DNA of 38,470 bases from Acidimicrobiia bacterium (GTDB taxonomy: Bacteria > Actinomycetota > Acidimicrobiia > Spongiisociales > ZC4RG35), in assembly GCA_003230435.1 (NCBI GenBank), contig QIDW01000225.1, positions 1-38,470 on the forward strand. Reading direction: 5' to 3'. Each line of letters starts with the position of its first letter. Position 1 is the stretch's first letter. Shown here one piece after another: positions 8,151 through 17,778 of this stretch. The position numbers and the translations under genes were made by a program. The notes under the pieces are model-generated. The model did no database searches, was not told the origin of the DNA, and saw only the letters and a list, made by a program, of their open reading frames with translations.

Positions 8151-8483
8151 GTGGCCAACCCGAGTCCCCTACGTGGCACTGCCCTTGCTCTTGGAACGAT
8201 GGGGGCGATCGCCGCGGTAGTCGGGATGCTGATCGTCTTCACCGGGACCGACGATCTCAACTCGCCGACTGCGGGTGTGCTGATCCGCGTGGGCGCGATC
8301 CTCCTCGCTGTTTCACTCGTCCTGCCGGCGGTGAAGAAACCGTCAGCCACAATGACGGTTGTCGTCGGCTTCGGTCTTCTGGTCATCCTCGTGCGACCCG
8401 GATTGATTTGGGCCGGCCTGATCGCGTGGGTCTTGTGGCTGGCTCTCGGTCGTCAGCGGAGCACGGACGACAATGCCTCGTAG
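8151..8483 (+). CDS. Small membrane protein of unknown function
   Basis: 110 residues from the GTG at 8151, eight bases after the inverted repeat. Three hydrophobic segments are visible: about residues 9-27 (TALALGTMGAIAAVVGML), 39-57 (AGVLIRVGAILLAVSLVLP) and 65-90 (TVVVGFGLLVILVRPGLIW), with a charged C-terminus. Its 3' end overlaps the convergent dapE by 31 bases. No family is recognised. Similar short multi-pass proteins are common in actinobacteria, and function cannot be inferred from context. Confidence 0.6.
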   Translation: MANPSPLRGTALALGTMGAIAAVVGMLIVFTGTDDLNSPTAGVLIRVGAILLAVSLVLPAVKKPSATMTVVVGFGLLVILVRPGLIWAGLIAWVLWLALGRQRSTDDNAS

Positions 8484-9475
8484 GCCCAGTCGAGGTCACT
8501 GAGCCGAACCGACTCCCCCGGCTTGTGTGCCAGGGCTGTCTCCCCCGGTCCAAAGTTGACCGCGGGGACCCCACGTTGTGCCAGTTGAGCCACGTCCGTC
8601 CAGCCCTGCTTGTGCGAGATCGATGCGTTTGCAGCTTTGGCGAGGTCAGCAAAGAACGGATGGCTGATGTCAGGATAGGCAGCAGGCGCCGAGTCGAACA
8701 CCTCGAACCCGTCCGCGGAGTCGCAGAGATCCCGAAGCCGGGTTATAGCCTCTTCGAGAGACCGGTCTGGCGAAAATCGGTAGTTGACATTCATCTCGAA
8801 TCGCGAAGGAATGATGTTGTTTGCTACCCCACCTGAAGCCCTGGTCACCGAGATCACCTCCTTGAACTCGAGACCCTCGATCGGGTGGATTTCGGGCCGA
8901 AGCCCGTCCATCATTGTCAGAAATGTCCCAGCCCTGGTGACAGCATTGGTGCCAAGCCAGGGGCGGGCCGAGTGTGCAGCTTCTCCTTCGAACCAGACGG
9001 CGGCGTTGACCGACCCCTGACAACCGGCGTGTAACTCCAGGTTGGTTGGCTCCATCACAATTCCAACTTCGGCGTTCTCCAGTGCAGGAAACGCGTCGAG
9101 CACAGCACCAAGCTGGTTGCCTTTGATCGGTCCCTCCTCACCGGCATAGAACACCCCTACCACGTTGGCCGTGCCGAGATCCTCGAGAAGGTGGATCATT
9201 ACAGCCAGCCCTGACTTCATATCTGTCGCACCGAGTCCGTAGAGCCGGTCGGCTTCGATCCGTGCTCCGACATGGCCCTGAAGAGGCACCGTGTCGGTGT
9301 GTCCCGCGAGAACGACCTTTCCCGTCGCGGGCTCACCCACGACCAGCGAGTCTTCGACTCTGGTCTGTGGCTGACCGCCGAAACGCTGGGCAATGGCGTT
9401 TCGGATGGTGGCCTCGATGCCGGTCTCCGACGGTATGTCAACCAGCCAGGCCAGAGTCTCGGTGAGGTTTGACAT
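8453..9475 (-). CDS. dapE: Succinyl-diaminopimelate desuccinylase (M20 family)
   Basis: 340 residues from the ATG at 9475 (MSNLTETLAWL). M20 metallopeptidase-fold enzyme that removes succinate from N-succinyl-LL-2,6-diaminopimelate in lysine and cell-wall DAP synthesis. Zinc ligands appear in LAGHTDTVP and GATDMKSGLA, the general-base Glu in YAGEEG, and another ligand in the C-terminal AHKPGE. The divergent neighbour dapD makes the succinylated intermediate two steps earlier, which supports DapE over other M20 enzymes. The 55-base gap between the two starts holds a copy of the dispersed motif. Confidence 0.9.
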   Translation of the reverse strand: MSNLTETLAWLVDIPSETGIEATIRNAIAQRFGGQPQTRVEDSLVVGEPATGKVVLAGHTDTVPLQGHVGARIEADRLYGLGATDMKSGLAVMIHLLEDLGTANVVGVFYAGEEGPIKGNQLGAVLDAFPALENAEVGIVMEPTNLELHAGCQGSVNAAVWFEGEAAHSARPWLGTNAVTRAGTFLTMMDGLRPEIHPIEGLEFKEVISVTRASGGVANNIIPSRFEMNVNYRFSPDRSLEEAITRLRDLCDSADGFEVFDSAPAAYPDISHPFFADLAKAANASISHKQGWTDVAQLAQRGVPAVNFGPGETALAHKPGESVRLSDLDWAYEALSSVLR

Positions 9476-9504
9476 CGAAGGCAACGTAACAGCTGAGCAC
9501 TACC

Positions 9505-9531
9505 CTCTCGCTCACGTTGGAAAGCACTTAG
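9505..9531 (-). repeat. Dispersed intergenic motif, copy 4, overlapping the dapD start
   Basis: Read on the minus strand this is CTAAGTGCTTTCCAACG followed by TGAGCGAGAG. The part TTCCAACGTGAG is identical to copy 3. On the plus strand it contains the GGAAAG ribosome binding site and the first base of the GTG start codon of dapD, so anything bound here could affect both dapD translation and the divergent promoters. Confidence 0.5.
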
Positions 9532-10436
9532 TGACAGACGCAGCCAGAGCCGTTGGAATCGCCACATACTCGGGTGAGAAGATCCTGGATGTCTGGTTTC
9601 CCGACCCCCTGTCGACAAACCACGCTGCGGTGGCGGGCCTCGAGGGATCAGATGCTGAGCGACGGATCGAGCGTCGCGTCGTGGAAACAGTTGTGGACGA
9701 CCTCTCCACCTCACCGATAGGGCCGGCGGACGCATACCTGCGTCTTCATCTTCTTTCACACCGTGTTTTCAAGCCACACGAGATCAATGTCGATGGGATC
9801 TTTGCTGCGCTCAACAACGTCGTTTGGACCAGTGAAGGGCCATGTGACGTCGACGGGTTCACCGCGACACGGGCAAGGCTGATCGCCAGCGGAAGGAGGC
9901 CCGCAGTGACCTCGGTGGACAAGTTTCCGCGGATGACCGACTACGTCATCCCGTCAGGCGTCCGAGTGGCCGACGCCGACCGGGTCCGTCTCGGCGCCTA
10001 CCTAGGTGAAGGTACGACCATCATGCACGAGGGTTTCGTCAACTTCAACGCCGGAACTCTTGGAACATCAATGGTGGAGGGCCGTATCAGCTCAGGCGTC
10101 GTCGTGGGGCATGGCACCGACGTGGGAGGCAGCGCGTCGATCATGGGCACGCTCTCCGGGGGCGGGAGCGAAGTCATCTCCATCGGCGAGAACTGCTTGC
10201 TCGGGGCGAATTCGGGGATCGGCATCTCGCTTGGAAACGACTGTGTGGTCGAGGCCGGTCTCTATGTCACGGCTGGAACTGTCATAACGCTTCCGGGCGG
10301 CGAGACAGCCAAGGGCCGTGAGTTGTCGGGCATCGACAACATGGGATTCCGAAGGAACTCGGTGACGGGAACTGTTGAGGCCATTCCTCGGTCGGGTTCC
10401 TGGGGCGGTCTCAACGACGCACTCCACCGGAACTAG
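9531..10436 (+). CDS. dapD: 2,3,4,5-tetrahydropyridine-2,6-dicarboxylate N-succinyltransferase
   Basis: 301 residues from the GTG at 9531 (VTDAARAVGIATYSGEKILD), with GGAAAG seven bases upstream. The frame continues upstream, but the family N-terminus begins here. It transfers succinate from succinyl-CoA to tetrahydrodipicolinate in DAP/lysine synthesis. The C-terminal half is a left-handed beta-helix of hexapeptide repeats (RLGAYLGEGTTIMHEGFVNF, ISSGVVVGHGTDVGG, ISIGENCLLGANSGIGI). The sequence is of the actinobacterial DapD type. It is divergent from dapE. Confidence 0.94.
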   Translation: MTDAARAVGIATYSGEKILDVWFPDPLSTNHAAVAGLEGSDAERRIERRVVETVVDDLSTSPIGPADAYLRLHLLSHRVFKPHEINVDGIFAALNNVVWTSEGPCDVDGFTATRARLIASGRRPAVTSVDKFPRMTDYVIPSGVRVADADRVRLGAYLGEGTTIMHEGFVNFNAGTLGTSMVEGRISSGVVVGHGTDVGGSASIMGTLSGGGSEVISIGENCLLGANSGIGISLGNDCVVEAGLYVTAGTVITLPGGETAKGRELSGIDNMGFRRNSVTGTVEAIPRSGSWGGLNDALHRN

Positions 10437-10486
10437 GGGACCTCCTCTAACTGGACAAGGCCGGGCCACCGCTACGGTGCCCAGGA

Positions 10487-10876
10487 ATGCCCTATCGTCT
10501 GATCTACATCGGTCTTGGTCTGATCGGAATCGCTGCAATCGCACTCGGAATCGCCTTCTCGACGGAAGGTGCTGCGATCGATCTCCCCGAACCGCTGGAA
10601 TCTGTGTCACCCGAACCCGGTGACCTGGTGCCACCCCAGACCACCCTCGAGATCGACCTCGAATTCGGCTACGACGCTGAGATCTACGTTGATGGCTGGC
10701 CGATCCCCGATGCGACTTTCGTTGTTGGCACCGGTGTCTACCGATGGGCTCCGAGTGCATCCAGCGCGACGATCCAAGAGTGGACACCGGGTGAACACAC
10801 CGTGCGGATCGTGTGGGACACCTATTCCGGGTTGCCCGATCCTGGCTCGTTCGAGTGGTCCTTCCGGATCGGCTAG
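10487..10876 (+). CDS. Membrane-anchored small extracytoplasmic protein, unknown function
   Basis: 129 residues from the ATG at 10487, 50 bases after dapD. An N-terminal hydrophobic segment (about residues 4-24, YRLIYIGLGLIGIAAIALGI) is followed by a Pro/Glu-rich linker and a beta-rich region with VSPEPGDLVPPQTTLEIDL and WTPGEHTVRIVWDT, which looks like an Ig-like or bacterial Big-type fold. Family not recognised. It may be cotranscribed with dapD and converges on ligA. Confidence 0.65.
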   Translation: MPYRLIYIGLGLIGIAAIALGIAFSTEGAAIDLPEPLESVSPEPGDLVPPQTTLEIDLEFGYDAEIYVDGWPIPDATFVVGTGVYRWAPSASSATIQEWTPGEHTVRIVWDTYSGLPDPGSFEWSFRIG

Positions 10877-10886
10877 CAGCGACTCC

Positions 10887-12914
10887 TCAGGCCAGAGACG
10901 ACAGGCCCCTCTTAAGCAATTCTCTGAACCCTTCGCTGTCGATTATGGGAACACCGAGTTCTTCGGCTTTCCGTGATTTGGAGACACCCGGGGACTCTCC
11001 CACGACCAGGGCTGTGGTCCGCCCCGACACGGAACCGGTCGCTTTCCCACCCCGTGCCTCGATGGCCAACTTGGCTTCCTCTCTTGTGAAACCCTCGACC
11101 GTTCCCGACACGACGAAAACACCACCGGTGAGTAGGCCAGAGGCGACATCAACTTCGACCTCATCCACCAGACGCACGCCGGCAGCGCCTAGTTTCTCGA
11201 CAAGGTGGCGATTGACAGGATCTGTAGACCAGGCACGCACCTCCTCAGCAATCACCGGACCGATGCCTTCGGTTTGTGCGATCTCTTCCTCTGTCGCGTC
11301 CATCAATGCGGGGAGCCCACCGAAGGCTCGCATCAGCATCCTCGCCACCGTTCCGCCAACATGTCTGATCCCAAGCGCAGTCAGTAGCCGCGCCGCCGGA
11401 CGGTCCTTGGCGGCGTTTATCGCAGCTTTGAGGTTGTCGACCGATATATCCCCCCAGCCCTCGTGCTCGAGGAGCCGGTCGATGTCGAAGCTGAATATGT
11501 CGGCCGGGTCGGAGATCAGACTCTCACTGAGCAGTAGGTCAATCGTTCGATACCCCATGTGCTCGATGTCCATTCCGCCCCTGCTGGAGAAATGGAACAA
11601 CCATTCTCGGACCCGGGACGAGCACTCGAACCCACCGGTGCACCGAGCCACCGCCTCACCCTCCAAACGCACGATCGGGTTGGCGCAGAACGGGCACTTC
11701 TTGGGCATGACCCACTTCTTCTCTTTGCCCGTGCGAGCCGAGACGACCGGACCGACCACCTCAGGGATCACGTCGCCGGCACGGCGAACGATCACCTGGT
11801 CGCCGATTCGCACGTCTTTGATGCCAACCTGGTCCTGGTTGTGCAACGTCGCCATACTCACGGTTGCTCCGCCCACAAACACCGGCTCGAGAACCGCAAA
11901 CGGGGTGGCTGCCCCGGTACGACCGATATTGATCCAGATGTCCTTGAGGGTCGTCACCTGTTCCTCGGGTGGGAACTTGTAGGCGATCGCCCATCTCGGA
12001 GCTTTCGCCGTGAAACCGAGTCTGGCTTGATCGACTAGCGAGTTGGCCTTGATGACGACGCCATCCGTCTGATAGGGCATGTCGTGACGGTCCCGCTCGG
12101 CTTTCTCTACGTATTCGAACACTTCGTCGATGGTGCCCATCGACAGACTCCCCGGGTTGGTGCGGAAGCCGAGTGACTGCATGTAGTCGAGTGTCTCCCA
12201 ATGGGTCTCGAATTCCGGGCCGCTCTCAACAAAACCCAACTGGTAGACCCAGACATCGAGGTTTCGCCTGGCGGTGGCTGCTGGGTCTTTTTGTCTCACC
12301 GAGCCGGCCGCGGCGTTCCTGGCGTTGGCGAATATCGGCTTGCCCTCCTCGACCTGCGCCCGGTTCAGCTCGTCGAAGGCCTCATAGGGCATGTAGACCT
12401 CGCCGCGCACCTCCAGGACGGCAGGATGATCATCCCCACGAAGACGCAACGGGATCGACTGAATGGTCCTCAGATTGGCCGTGATGTCTTCTCCAGTCGT
12501 GCCATCCCCGCGGGTGGCGCCCGTAGCGAGAAAACCGTCCCGATAGGTCAACACAACGGCCAGACCGTCGATCTTGAGTTCGCAGACATATGAAACGGGC
12601 GGCCTGCCAAGCTGGCGTTCCATCCGCTGCTCCCAGCCGTCGAGATCCTCCCGTGACTCGGCGTTGTCGAGCGAGAAGAGTGGTCGAAGGTGCTGGACAG
12701 ATCGAAACAGATCGCCTATCGGTGCACCCACACGCTGGGTCGGGCTATCGGGGGTCACGAGCTCGGGGTTGGAATCCTCGAGATCCTGAAGCTCTTTGAC
12801 CAGTGAGTCGTACTCCGCATCGGAGACGATGGGGTCGTCCAGGATGTAATAACGATGAGCGTGTTCCCTGATCAGGGTGCGTAGCTCTTCTATGCGCGCG
12901 CTGGCCGTCGACAT
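10887..12914 (-). CDS. ligA: NAD-dependent DNA ligase
   Basis: 675 residues, full length. It seals nicks in replication and repair using NAD. Domains in order: Ia NAD-binding region (YYILDDPIVSDAEYD), adenylation domain with the catalytic Lys in CELKIDGLAV, OB fold, a four-Cys zinc finger (CPFC, ARCTGGFECSSR), helix-hairpin-helix repeats (LTALGIRHVGGTVARMLM, IAQTEGIGPVIAEEV) and a C-terminal BRCT domain from about residue 595. It lies 27 bases downstream of mnmA on the same strand. Confidence 0.97.
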   Translation of the reverse strand: MSTASARIEELRTLIREHAHRYYILDDPIVSDAEYDSLVKELQDLEDSNPELVTPDSPTQRVGAPIGDLFRSVQHLRPLFSLDNAESREDLDGWEQRMERQLGRPPVSYVCELKIDGLAVVLTYRDGFLATGATRGDGTTGEDITANLRTIQSIPLRLRGDDHPAVLEVRGEVYMPYEAFDELNRAQVEEGKPIFANARNAAAGSVRQKDPAATARRNLDVWVYQLGFVESGPEFETHWETLDYMQSLGFRTNPGSLSMGTIDEVFEYVEKAERDRHDMPYQTDGVVIKANSLVDQARLGFTAKAPRWAIAYKFPPEEQVTTLKDIWINIGRTGAATPFAVLEPVFVGGATVSMATLHNQDQVGIKDVRIGDQVIVRRAGDVIPEVVGPVVSARTGKEKKWVMPKKCPFCANPIVRLEGEAVARCTGGFECSSRVREWLFHFSSRGGMDIEHMGYRTIDLLLSESLISDPADIFSFDIDRLLEHEGWGDISVDNLKAAINAAKDRPAARLLTALGIRHVGGTVARMLMRAFGGLPALMDATEEEIAQTEGIGPVIAEEVRAWSTDPVNRHLVEKLGAAGVRLVDEVEVDVASGLLTGGVFVVSGTVEGFTREEAKLAIEARGGKATGSVSGRTTALVVGESPGVSKSRKAEELGVPIIDSEGFRELLKRGLSSLA

Positions 12915-12941
12915 CGTCCCGCCGACGTTACTGAAGCCTCG

Positions 12942-13980
12942 TCACAGGTTCGTGCTGGTGATCAGCGCCCCGCCAAGCACCCTCTCACCGTTATAAAAGG
13001 CAACAGTCTGACCGGGGGCTATCGCCTCCTGAGGCTCCTCGAACATCAAGGATGTGCCCACGAGTGAGGCCACGACAGGATCACCATGAGCACGATATTG
13101 CACCATCACGTCACCGGTCCCGCCGACACCGTCGGTCCAGGTGACTTGGGAGAGCTCCACACCGGAGATGAGAAGATCATCACGGTTCCCCAGAACCACT
13201 GTCGAAGACTCCGGATCGATCCGAACCACGAACCGCGGCGACGCCGAGGCCACGTCGTTGTCCGACAGTGAAACCAACGATTCCGCTGTGTCGGCCCATC
13301 TCGTTGCCGGCGGTGTCGACGAGCGGCCCAGAAGTGAATACCTCGGGCGCTATCTCCTCGAGAAACACCCTGTAATCACCGTCTCCAACAAAACAGATGT
13401 CCATGGACTCCGGCTTGTAGGCGCTGCGCATTCCCATGCCCGCCGCGATTCGGCGGACATTCCTCTTGGTGAGCTCACCGACAGGAAAACGAGTCCGGGA
13501 GAGCTCAATCTGGGTCAGCATCGATAGGACATAAGACTGATCTTTCGCTTGGTCGGTGCCGCGCAAAAGATGCCAAACACCGTCCGTCTCCCTGGTTCGA
13601 GCGTGGTGTCCCGTCACCAGAACGTCGCAATCGAAGTCGTCGAGCCGATTGAGAAGTCGGTCGAATTTCACTGTTCGGTTGCACTCGATACAAGGGTTCG
13701 GTGTTAGACCCGACGCGTAGTCATGGACAAAACGGTCGACGACTCCATCCCTGAAATCATCGACGTGATCGAGCACGTAATACGGAATCTTCAGTTCGGC
13801 CGCGACACGACGAGCATCTTCCGCGTCCGAGACCGTGCAGCACCCGGCGGTGGGGGCTTCCCCACCGGGACCGGACCAGAGTTTCAGTGTCACCCCGATC
13901 ACGTCGTGGCCTTCGTCCTTCATGAGGGCTGCAGCCACCGACGAGTCCACTCCACCAGACATGGCCACCAGAACCTTCAT
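12942..13980 (-). pseudogene. mnmA: tRNA 2-thiouridylase MnmA, interrupted by a frameshift
   Basis: MnmA thiolates U34 of tRNAs for Lys, Glu and Gln using sulfur from a cysteine desulfurase. The PP-loop SGGVDSSVAA, the Cys in TPNPCIECNRTVKF and the second catalytic Cys in MDICFVGDGDYR are all present. The frame breaks at 13234-13252, just after GQRRGLGVA. Family sequence resumes in another frame as SPRFVVRIDPESSTVVLG and runs to the stop at 12942. Restoring an 11-base tandem copy of GCCTCGGCGTC there would rejoin the frames as GLGVASASPRFVV and give about 349 residues, a normal length. This is an inference from family alignment. A consensus error is likely, since the gene is generally important. 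The start overlaps the upstream iscS stop by four bases. Confidence 0.9.
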
Positions 13981-15110
13981 CGAAGCTTCCCCACTAGCTC
14001 CACGACGATGTGGGCCGCCTCGGTGGCCTCATCCATCGTCGACGTCCATCCAAATGAGAAACGAACACTTTCTCGTGCCTGGTCGGGGGTCAAACCCATT
14101 GCCTCGAGGACGTGTGACACGGTCGCCGCTCCCGACTGGCATGCCGACCCGGCGGAGGCTGCCACACCGCGCTGATCGAGCCTCATGAGCAGAGTCTCAT
14201 TCCTGACGCCGGGGATCCTTATGTTGAGATGATGCGAAGATCGCCCGACATGGGGCGTGTTGAGGCTTGCGCCGTCGATTCCGTCGAGGATCCTCTTCTC
14301 GAAGTCGTCCCGGATCTGGCCGATCTGTAACCGGAACCTTTCGCGACCCGCCACGGTCAATTCCATCGCCCGGGCCATACCCACCACACCAGCGACATCG
14401 TGGGTGCCGGATCTGCGCCCGAGTTCCTGACCTCCACCGTGGAGAACGGGCTCGAGCACGGTTCCCTCACGAACGTAGAGAAGGCCGGTGCCCTTGGGCC
14501 CCCCAAACTTGTGGGCTGTGATCGTCATCATGTCGACGTTGAGTGCACTGACGTCGATCTCCTCGGATGCGAACCCCTGAACCGCATCGGTGTGGACGTA
14601 TACATCGGGATCCGATTGTTTGATGGCCTCCGCGATGGCCCCAACATCTTGGATCAACCCGGTCTCGTTGTTGACCAGCATCACCGAGACCACGGCTGTG
14701 TTGGGGGCAACAGCACCAACTATTGCGTCGGAGTCAACGAATCCCTCGCCGTCAACTTCCACGATGACCGTCGGGTCACCGAACCGACGGAGAAGGTCGA
14801 CAGTCTCGAGAATCGCCTCGTGCTCCGTGGCCGCAGCGATCACGCCTGAACGGTCCCTAGGGCTCCAGGCCGCCCCCTTGAGAGCGAGGTTGTCCGACTC
14901 GGTGCCACCCGATGTGAAGACAATCTCCATCGGTCTCGCACCCAGCATCTCCGCGATGTGCTCCCGAGCCTCTTCGAGGGCGTTCTTGGCCTGACGCGAG
15001 ACCTCATGCACACCCGAAGAGTTGCCGAAGACGTTGGACGCATATGGCGTCATGGACTCCCAGACTTCGGGACGCATCGGCGTCGTGGCTGCGTGATCGA
15101 GATAGATCAT
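13977..15110 (-). CDS. iscS: Cysteine desulfurase (IscS/NifS type)
   Basis: 377 residues. A PLP enzyme that takes sulfur from cysteine for Fe-S clusters and tRNA thiolation. The N-terminus IYLDHAATTPMRPEV is typical. The PLP Lys is in TAHKFGGPKGTGLLYVR, and the catalytic loop Cys is in SAGSACQSGAATVSHVL. A GAAAGG ribosome binding site precedes the ATG at 15110. The four-base overlap with mnmA supports a dedicated role as sulfur donor for tRNA 2-thiolation, as in other actinobacterial iscS-mnmA pairs. Confidence 0.95.
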   Translation of the reverse strand: MIYLDHAATTPMRPEVWESMTPYASNVFGNSSGVHEVSRQAKNALEEAREHIAEMLGARPMEIVFTSGGTESDNLALKGAAWSPRDRSGVIAAATEHEAILETVDLLRRFGDPTVIVEVDGEGFVDSDAIVGAVAPNTAVVSVMLVNNETGLIQDVGAIAEAIKQSDPDVYVHTDAVQGFASEEIDVSALNVDMMTITAHKFGGPKGTGLLYVREGTVLEPVLHGGGQELGRRSGTHDVAGVVGMARAMELTVAGRERFRLQIGQIRDDFEKRILDGIDGASLNTPHVGRSSHHLNIRIPGVRNETLLMRLDQRGVAASAGSACQSGAATVSHVLEAMGLTPDQARESVRFSFGWTSTMDEATEAAHIVVELVGKLR

Positions 15111-15185
15111 TTGAGCCTTTCATTGTCGCACGATGCGCCGTCAGAGCGAGTCCGGAATCTGCTCGAACAAGGGATGACCGCCGGC

Positions 15186-15953
15186 TCAGCTACCTTTGAA
15201 GTGAGCCTCGCGCTTTTCGATGAAGGCGTTGACACCTTCGACAGCATCATCGGTTGCGAACGAAATTTCGAAGGCCGTCTGCTCGACCGCCAATGCCTCT
15301 TCAAGGGGCAAGCTGCGGCCATCGGCCAACGCTCGTTTGGCGGCGGCCAACGCAACGGTCGGCCCGGTTGCCCAATCAGCGGCATCAGAAAGGGCCAGGT
15401 CAAGCAACTCGTCCGATAGCGCCACCTTGTCCGCGTAGCCGATGGCCAATCCCTCCTCGGCCCCCACCTGACGACCCGTGAAGATGAGTTCCTTGGCCTT
15501 CTGAAACCCGATGACGCGTTGCAATCGTTGGGTCCCACCTGCACCGGGGATGATGCCGAGCAGGATCTCGGGTTGACCGATCTTGGCGTCGTCGGCCATG
15601 TACCTGAAGTCGCATCCCAGCGACAACTCACAACCTCCGCCTAACGCGAATCCGTGGACGGCTGCGATCGTCGGTTTTGCCAGGGTCTCGAGAATCCGAA
15701 TGGCTTCCAGGAGCGTCGACGCCGTCCTCTCCTCGCCACCCGACTCGAGAGTCTTCATGAAACCCTTGATGTCGGCGCCGGCGGCAAAATGGGGTTGACC
15801 CGTGACAACCACCGCGCGAATTGAAGCGTCTTCACACTGTTGAAAGGCCCTCTTAAGTTCCTGACCCATTTCGTCTGAGAGGGCGTTGACGGGTGGACGA
15901 TCGAGCCGGACGAGGGCGACCGCGCCATCCACGGTTACGTCTACATATTCCAT
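15186..15953 (-). CDS. Enoyl-CoA hydratase/isomerase (crotonase family)
   Basis: 255 residues from the ATG at 15953, which has AAGG nine bases upstream; an upstream ATG at 15971 lacks a ribosome binding site. Family marks are the oxyanion-hole segment FAAGADIKGF and the second CoA and oxyanion segment AAVHGFALGGGCELSLGCDFR. Two Glu positions expected for hydratases occur in the region IGQPEILLGIIPGAGGTQRL. It probably hydrates 2-enoyl-CoA in fatty-acid beta-oxidation; the exact substrate cannot be told. It is divergent from the MFS transporter gene. Confidence 0.9.
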   Translation of the reverse strand: MEYVDVTVDGAVALVRLDRPPVNALSDEMGQELKRAFQQCEDASIRAVVVTGQPHFAAGADIKGFMKTLESGGEERTASTLLEAIRILETLAKPTIAAVHGFALGGGCELSLGCDFRYMADDAKIGQPEILLGIIPGAGGTQRLQRVIGFQKAKELIFTGRQVGAEEGLAIGYADKVALSDELLDLALSDAADWATGPTVALAAAKRALADGRSLPLEEALAVEQTAFEISFATDDAVEGVNAFIEKREAHFKGS

Positions 15954-16015
15954 GGCCGCGACCTTAGACATGAGGTGCCAGCAGGTGCGACCGGCTGCGG
16001 CTACGGTTCGACGCC

Positions 16016-17607
16016 GTGAAATGGCGTGCCCTCATCGTGCTCAGCGCGGCCCAATTCCTGATGGTTCTCGATCAGGCCGTGATGAACGTTTCGATCAGTC
16101 AACTGGTCGAGGACTTCGAGACCACGGTGACTGTTATCCAAGGCGTGATCACCTTCTACGCGCTGACAATGGCAGCCCTGATGATCACGGGTGGCAAGCT
16201 CGGTGATCGTTGGGGCCGCAGACGGGCCTTCTCGATTGGTCTTCTGATCTATGCCGCGGGCTCGGCGTTGACAGCGGCATCGTGGAATATCCCGTCGCTC
16301 CTGGTGGGCTGGTCGATTTTCGAAGGGATAGGTGCCGCTCTGGTATTACCGGCCCTGGTGGCGCTCATTGCAGGCAGCTACACGGGCACCGACAGAGCGA
16401 TTGCCTACGGTGTGATCGGAGGGGTCGCCGGAGCCGGCATCGCAGTGGGGCCCATCCTGGGCGGTTGGGTAACTACCAACTTCACCTGGCGATATGTCTT
16501 TGTGGGCGAGGTCATCCTGGCTGTGCTCATCGTCGTCGCTGTTGGGTGGATTGCGGAGAGTGCCCGCCCCAAGCACGTTCCGAAGATCGATTGGGTCGGC
16601 TCCGGGCTTTCGGCTCTTGGACTCAGCCTTTTCGTATACGGAATCCTCCAGGCAAGTGAATGGGGCTGGATCGCCAACGCCAACTCACCCATCACACCCC
16701 TTGGGTTGTCCCTCACGCCATTCGTCGTCGCAGCGGGGCTGCTCGTTCTCGTTTCGTTCACCCGGTGGACCGAAAGACGGGTGCGTTTGGGTCTCGATCC
16801 GCTGATTCACATGAAGTTGTTCGAGATCAGACCACTCAAGTCCGGTCTCGAGATGTTTCTTGCGCAGAACCTCATCCTCATGGGCGTCTTCTTCTCGATA
16901 CCGCTTTACCTCCAAGTCGTGCAAGGACTCGATGCACTGGATACCGGGCTTCGGATGCTTCCGATTTCGGTGACGATGTTCATCATGTCCTTCGTCGGCG
17001 CTCGGATGAGCCAAAGCTCGACACCACGACGGATTGTGCGCATGGGATTGTGGATTCTGCTCATTTCTATCGTGATCCTGACCGGAACAATCGAGCCTGA
17101 GCTCGAGGGTGGGGCCTTCACCCTGGCCATGGCATTGCTTGGTGTTGGGATGGGACTTCTCGCATCACAACTCGGGAACGTGATCCAATCCGCTGTTGGC
17201 CCGACGGACCGGAGCGAAGCAGGCGGACTCCAGTACACCTCTCAGCAACTCGGATCTGCGATGGGGACGTGATCAGCGCTCTGGGTGCGGTATTTATCAA
17301 CCAAGTATCCAATGATCCAAGGATCTCCGACGAAGTGAGTAGCGAGATCAGTGTCGCCTTGCACGGCTCCATCCAATTCGTGAACAGCGACGTGCTGTCG
17401 GCTGCCCTCGCTGAAACCTCGCTGGAGCCCACCGAGGCTGACGCAATCGTTGATGCCTACCGGGAGGGTCAGCTGACCGCCCTACGTATGGGTCTGTTGG
17501 TTGTGGTCGCCATTGTGGTTGGCGCGCTGTTCCTTGCACGAAAGATCCCGGACATGTCATTTGAGGAGATGGCAGCGGAACACGACCACGAGCCGGCGCC
17601 TACCTAG
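16016..17607 (+). pseudogene. 14-TM MFS drug-efflux-type transporter, interrupted by a frameshift
   Basis: DHA2-type major facilitator: about 14 hydrophobic segments, LDQAVMNVSISQL in TM1, motif A GGKLGDRWGRRRAF, and motif C GVAGAGIAVGPILGG. It would export drugs or metabolites by proton antiport. From the GTG at 16016 the frame runs to a stop at 17272, inside the usually continuous motif after GLQYTSQQLGSAMGT. The next frame continues at once as ISALGAVFINQV and adds the final membrane segment (LRMGLLVVVAIVVGALFLA). Four missing bases in 17264-17274 (restoring a GTALISALG-like reading) would give about 531 residues. A consensus deletion is the simplest explanation; a real C-terminal truncation is the alternative. 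Confidence 0.88.
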
Positions 17608-17778
17608 AGGAAACGAAGAGCCGACCAACAGGGGTACACTGCAAACAACGGGGTTGATCCAGAGTGGAGAATATCCATCGCGCTGAGAGGAAGGGCTTAC
17701 CCCGCGTTTTCGTGGGGCCCGGGTTCGGTTCCTCTCCCCTCCCCCACCCACCGGCCCGGGTCCCGCGACCTTTTTCGG

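Noticed and set aside
10813..11982. 389-codon plus-strand ORF over ligA
   Set aside because: It is antisense to a complete, full-length LigA, and its translation is low-complexity Ser/Arg/Thr sequence typical of shadow frames in high-GC DNA.
17690..17775. GC-rich stretch with repeated GGCCCGGG as a second tRNA or RNA gene
   Set aside because: No cloverleaf, anticodon arm or T-loop can be folded on either strand.
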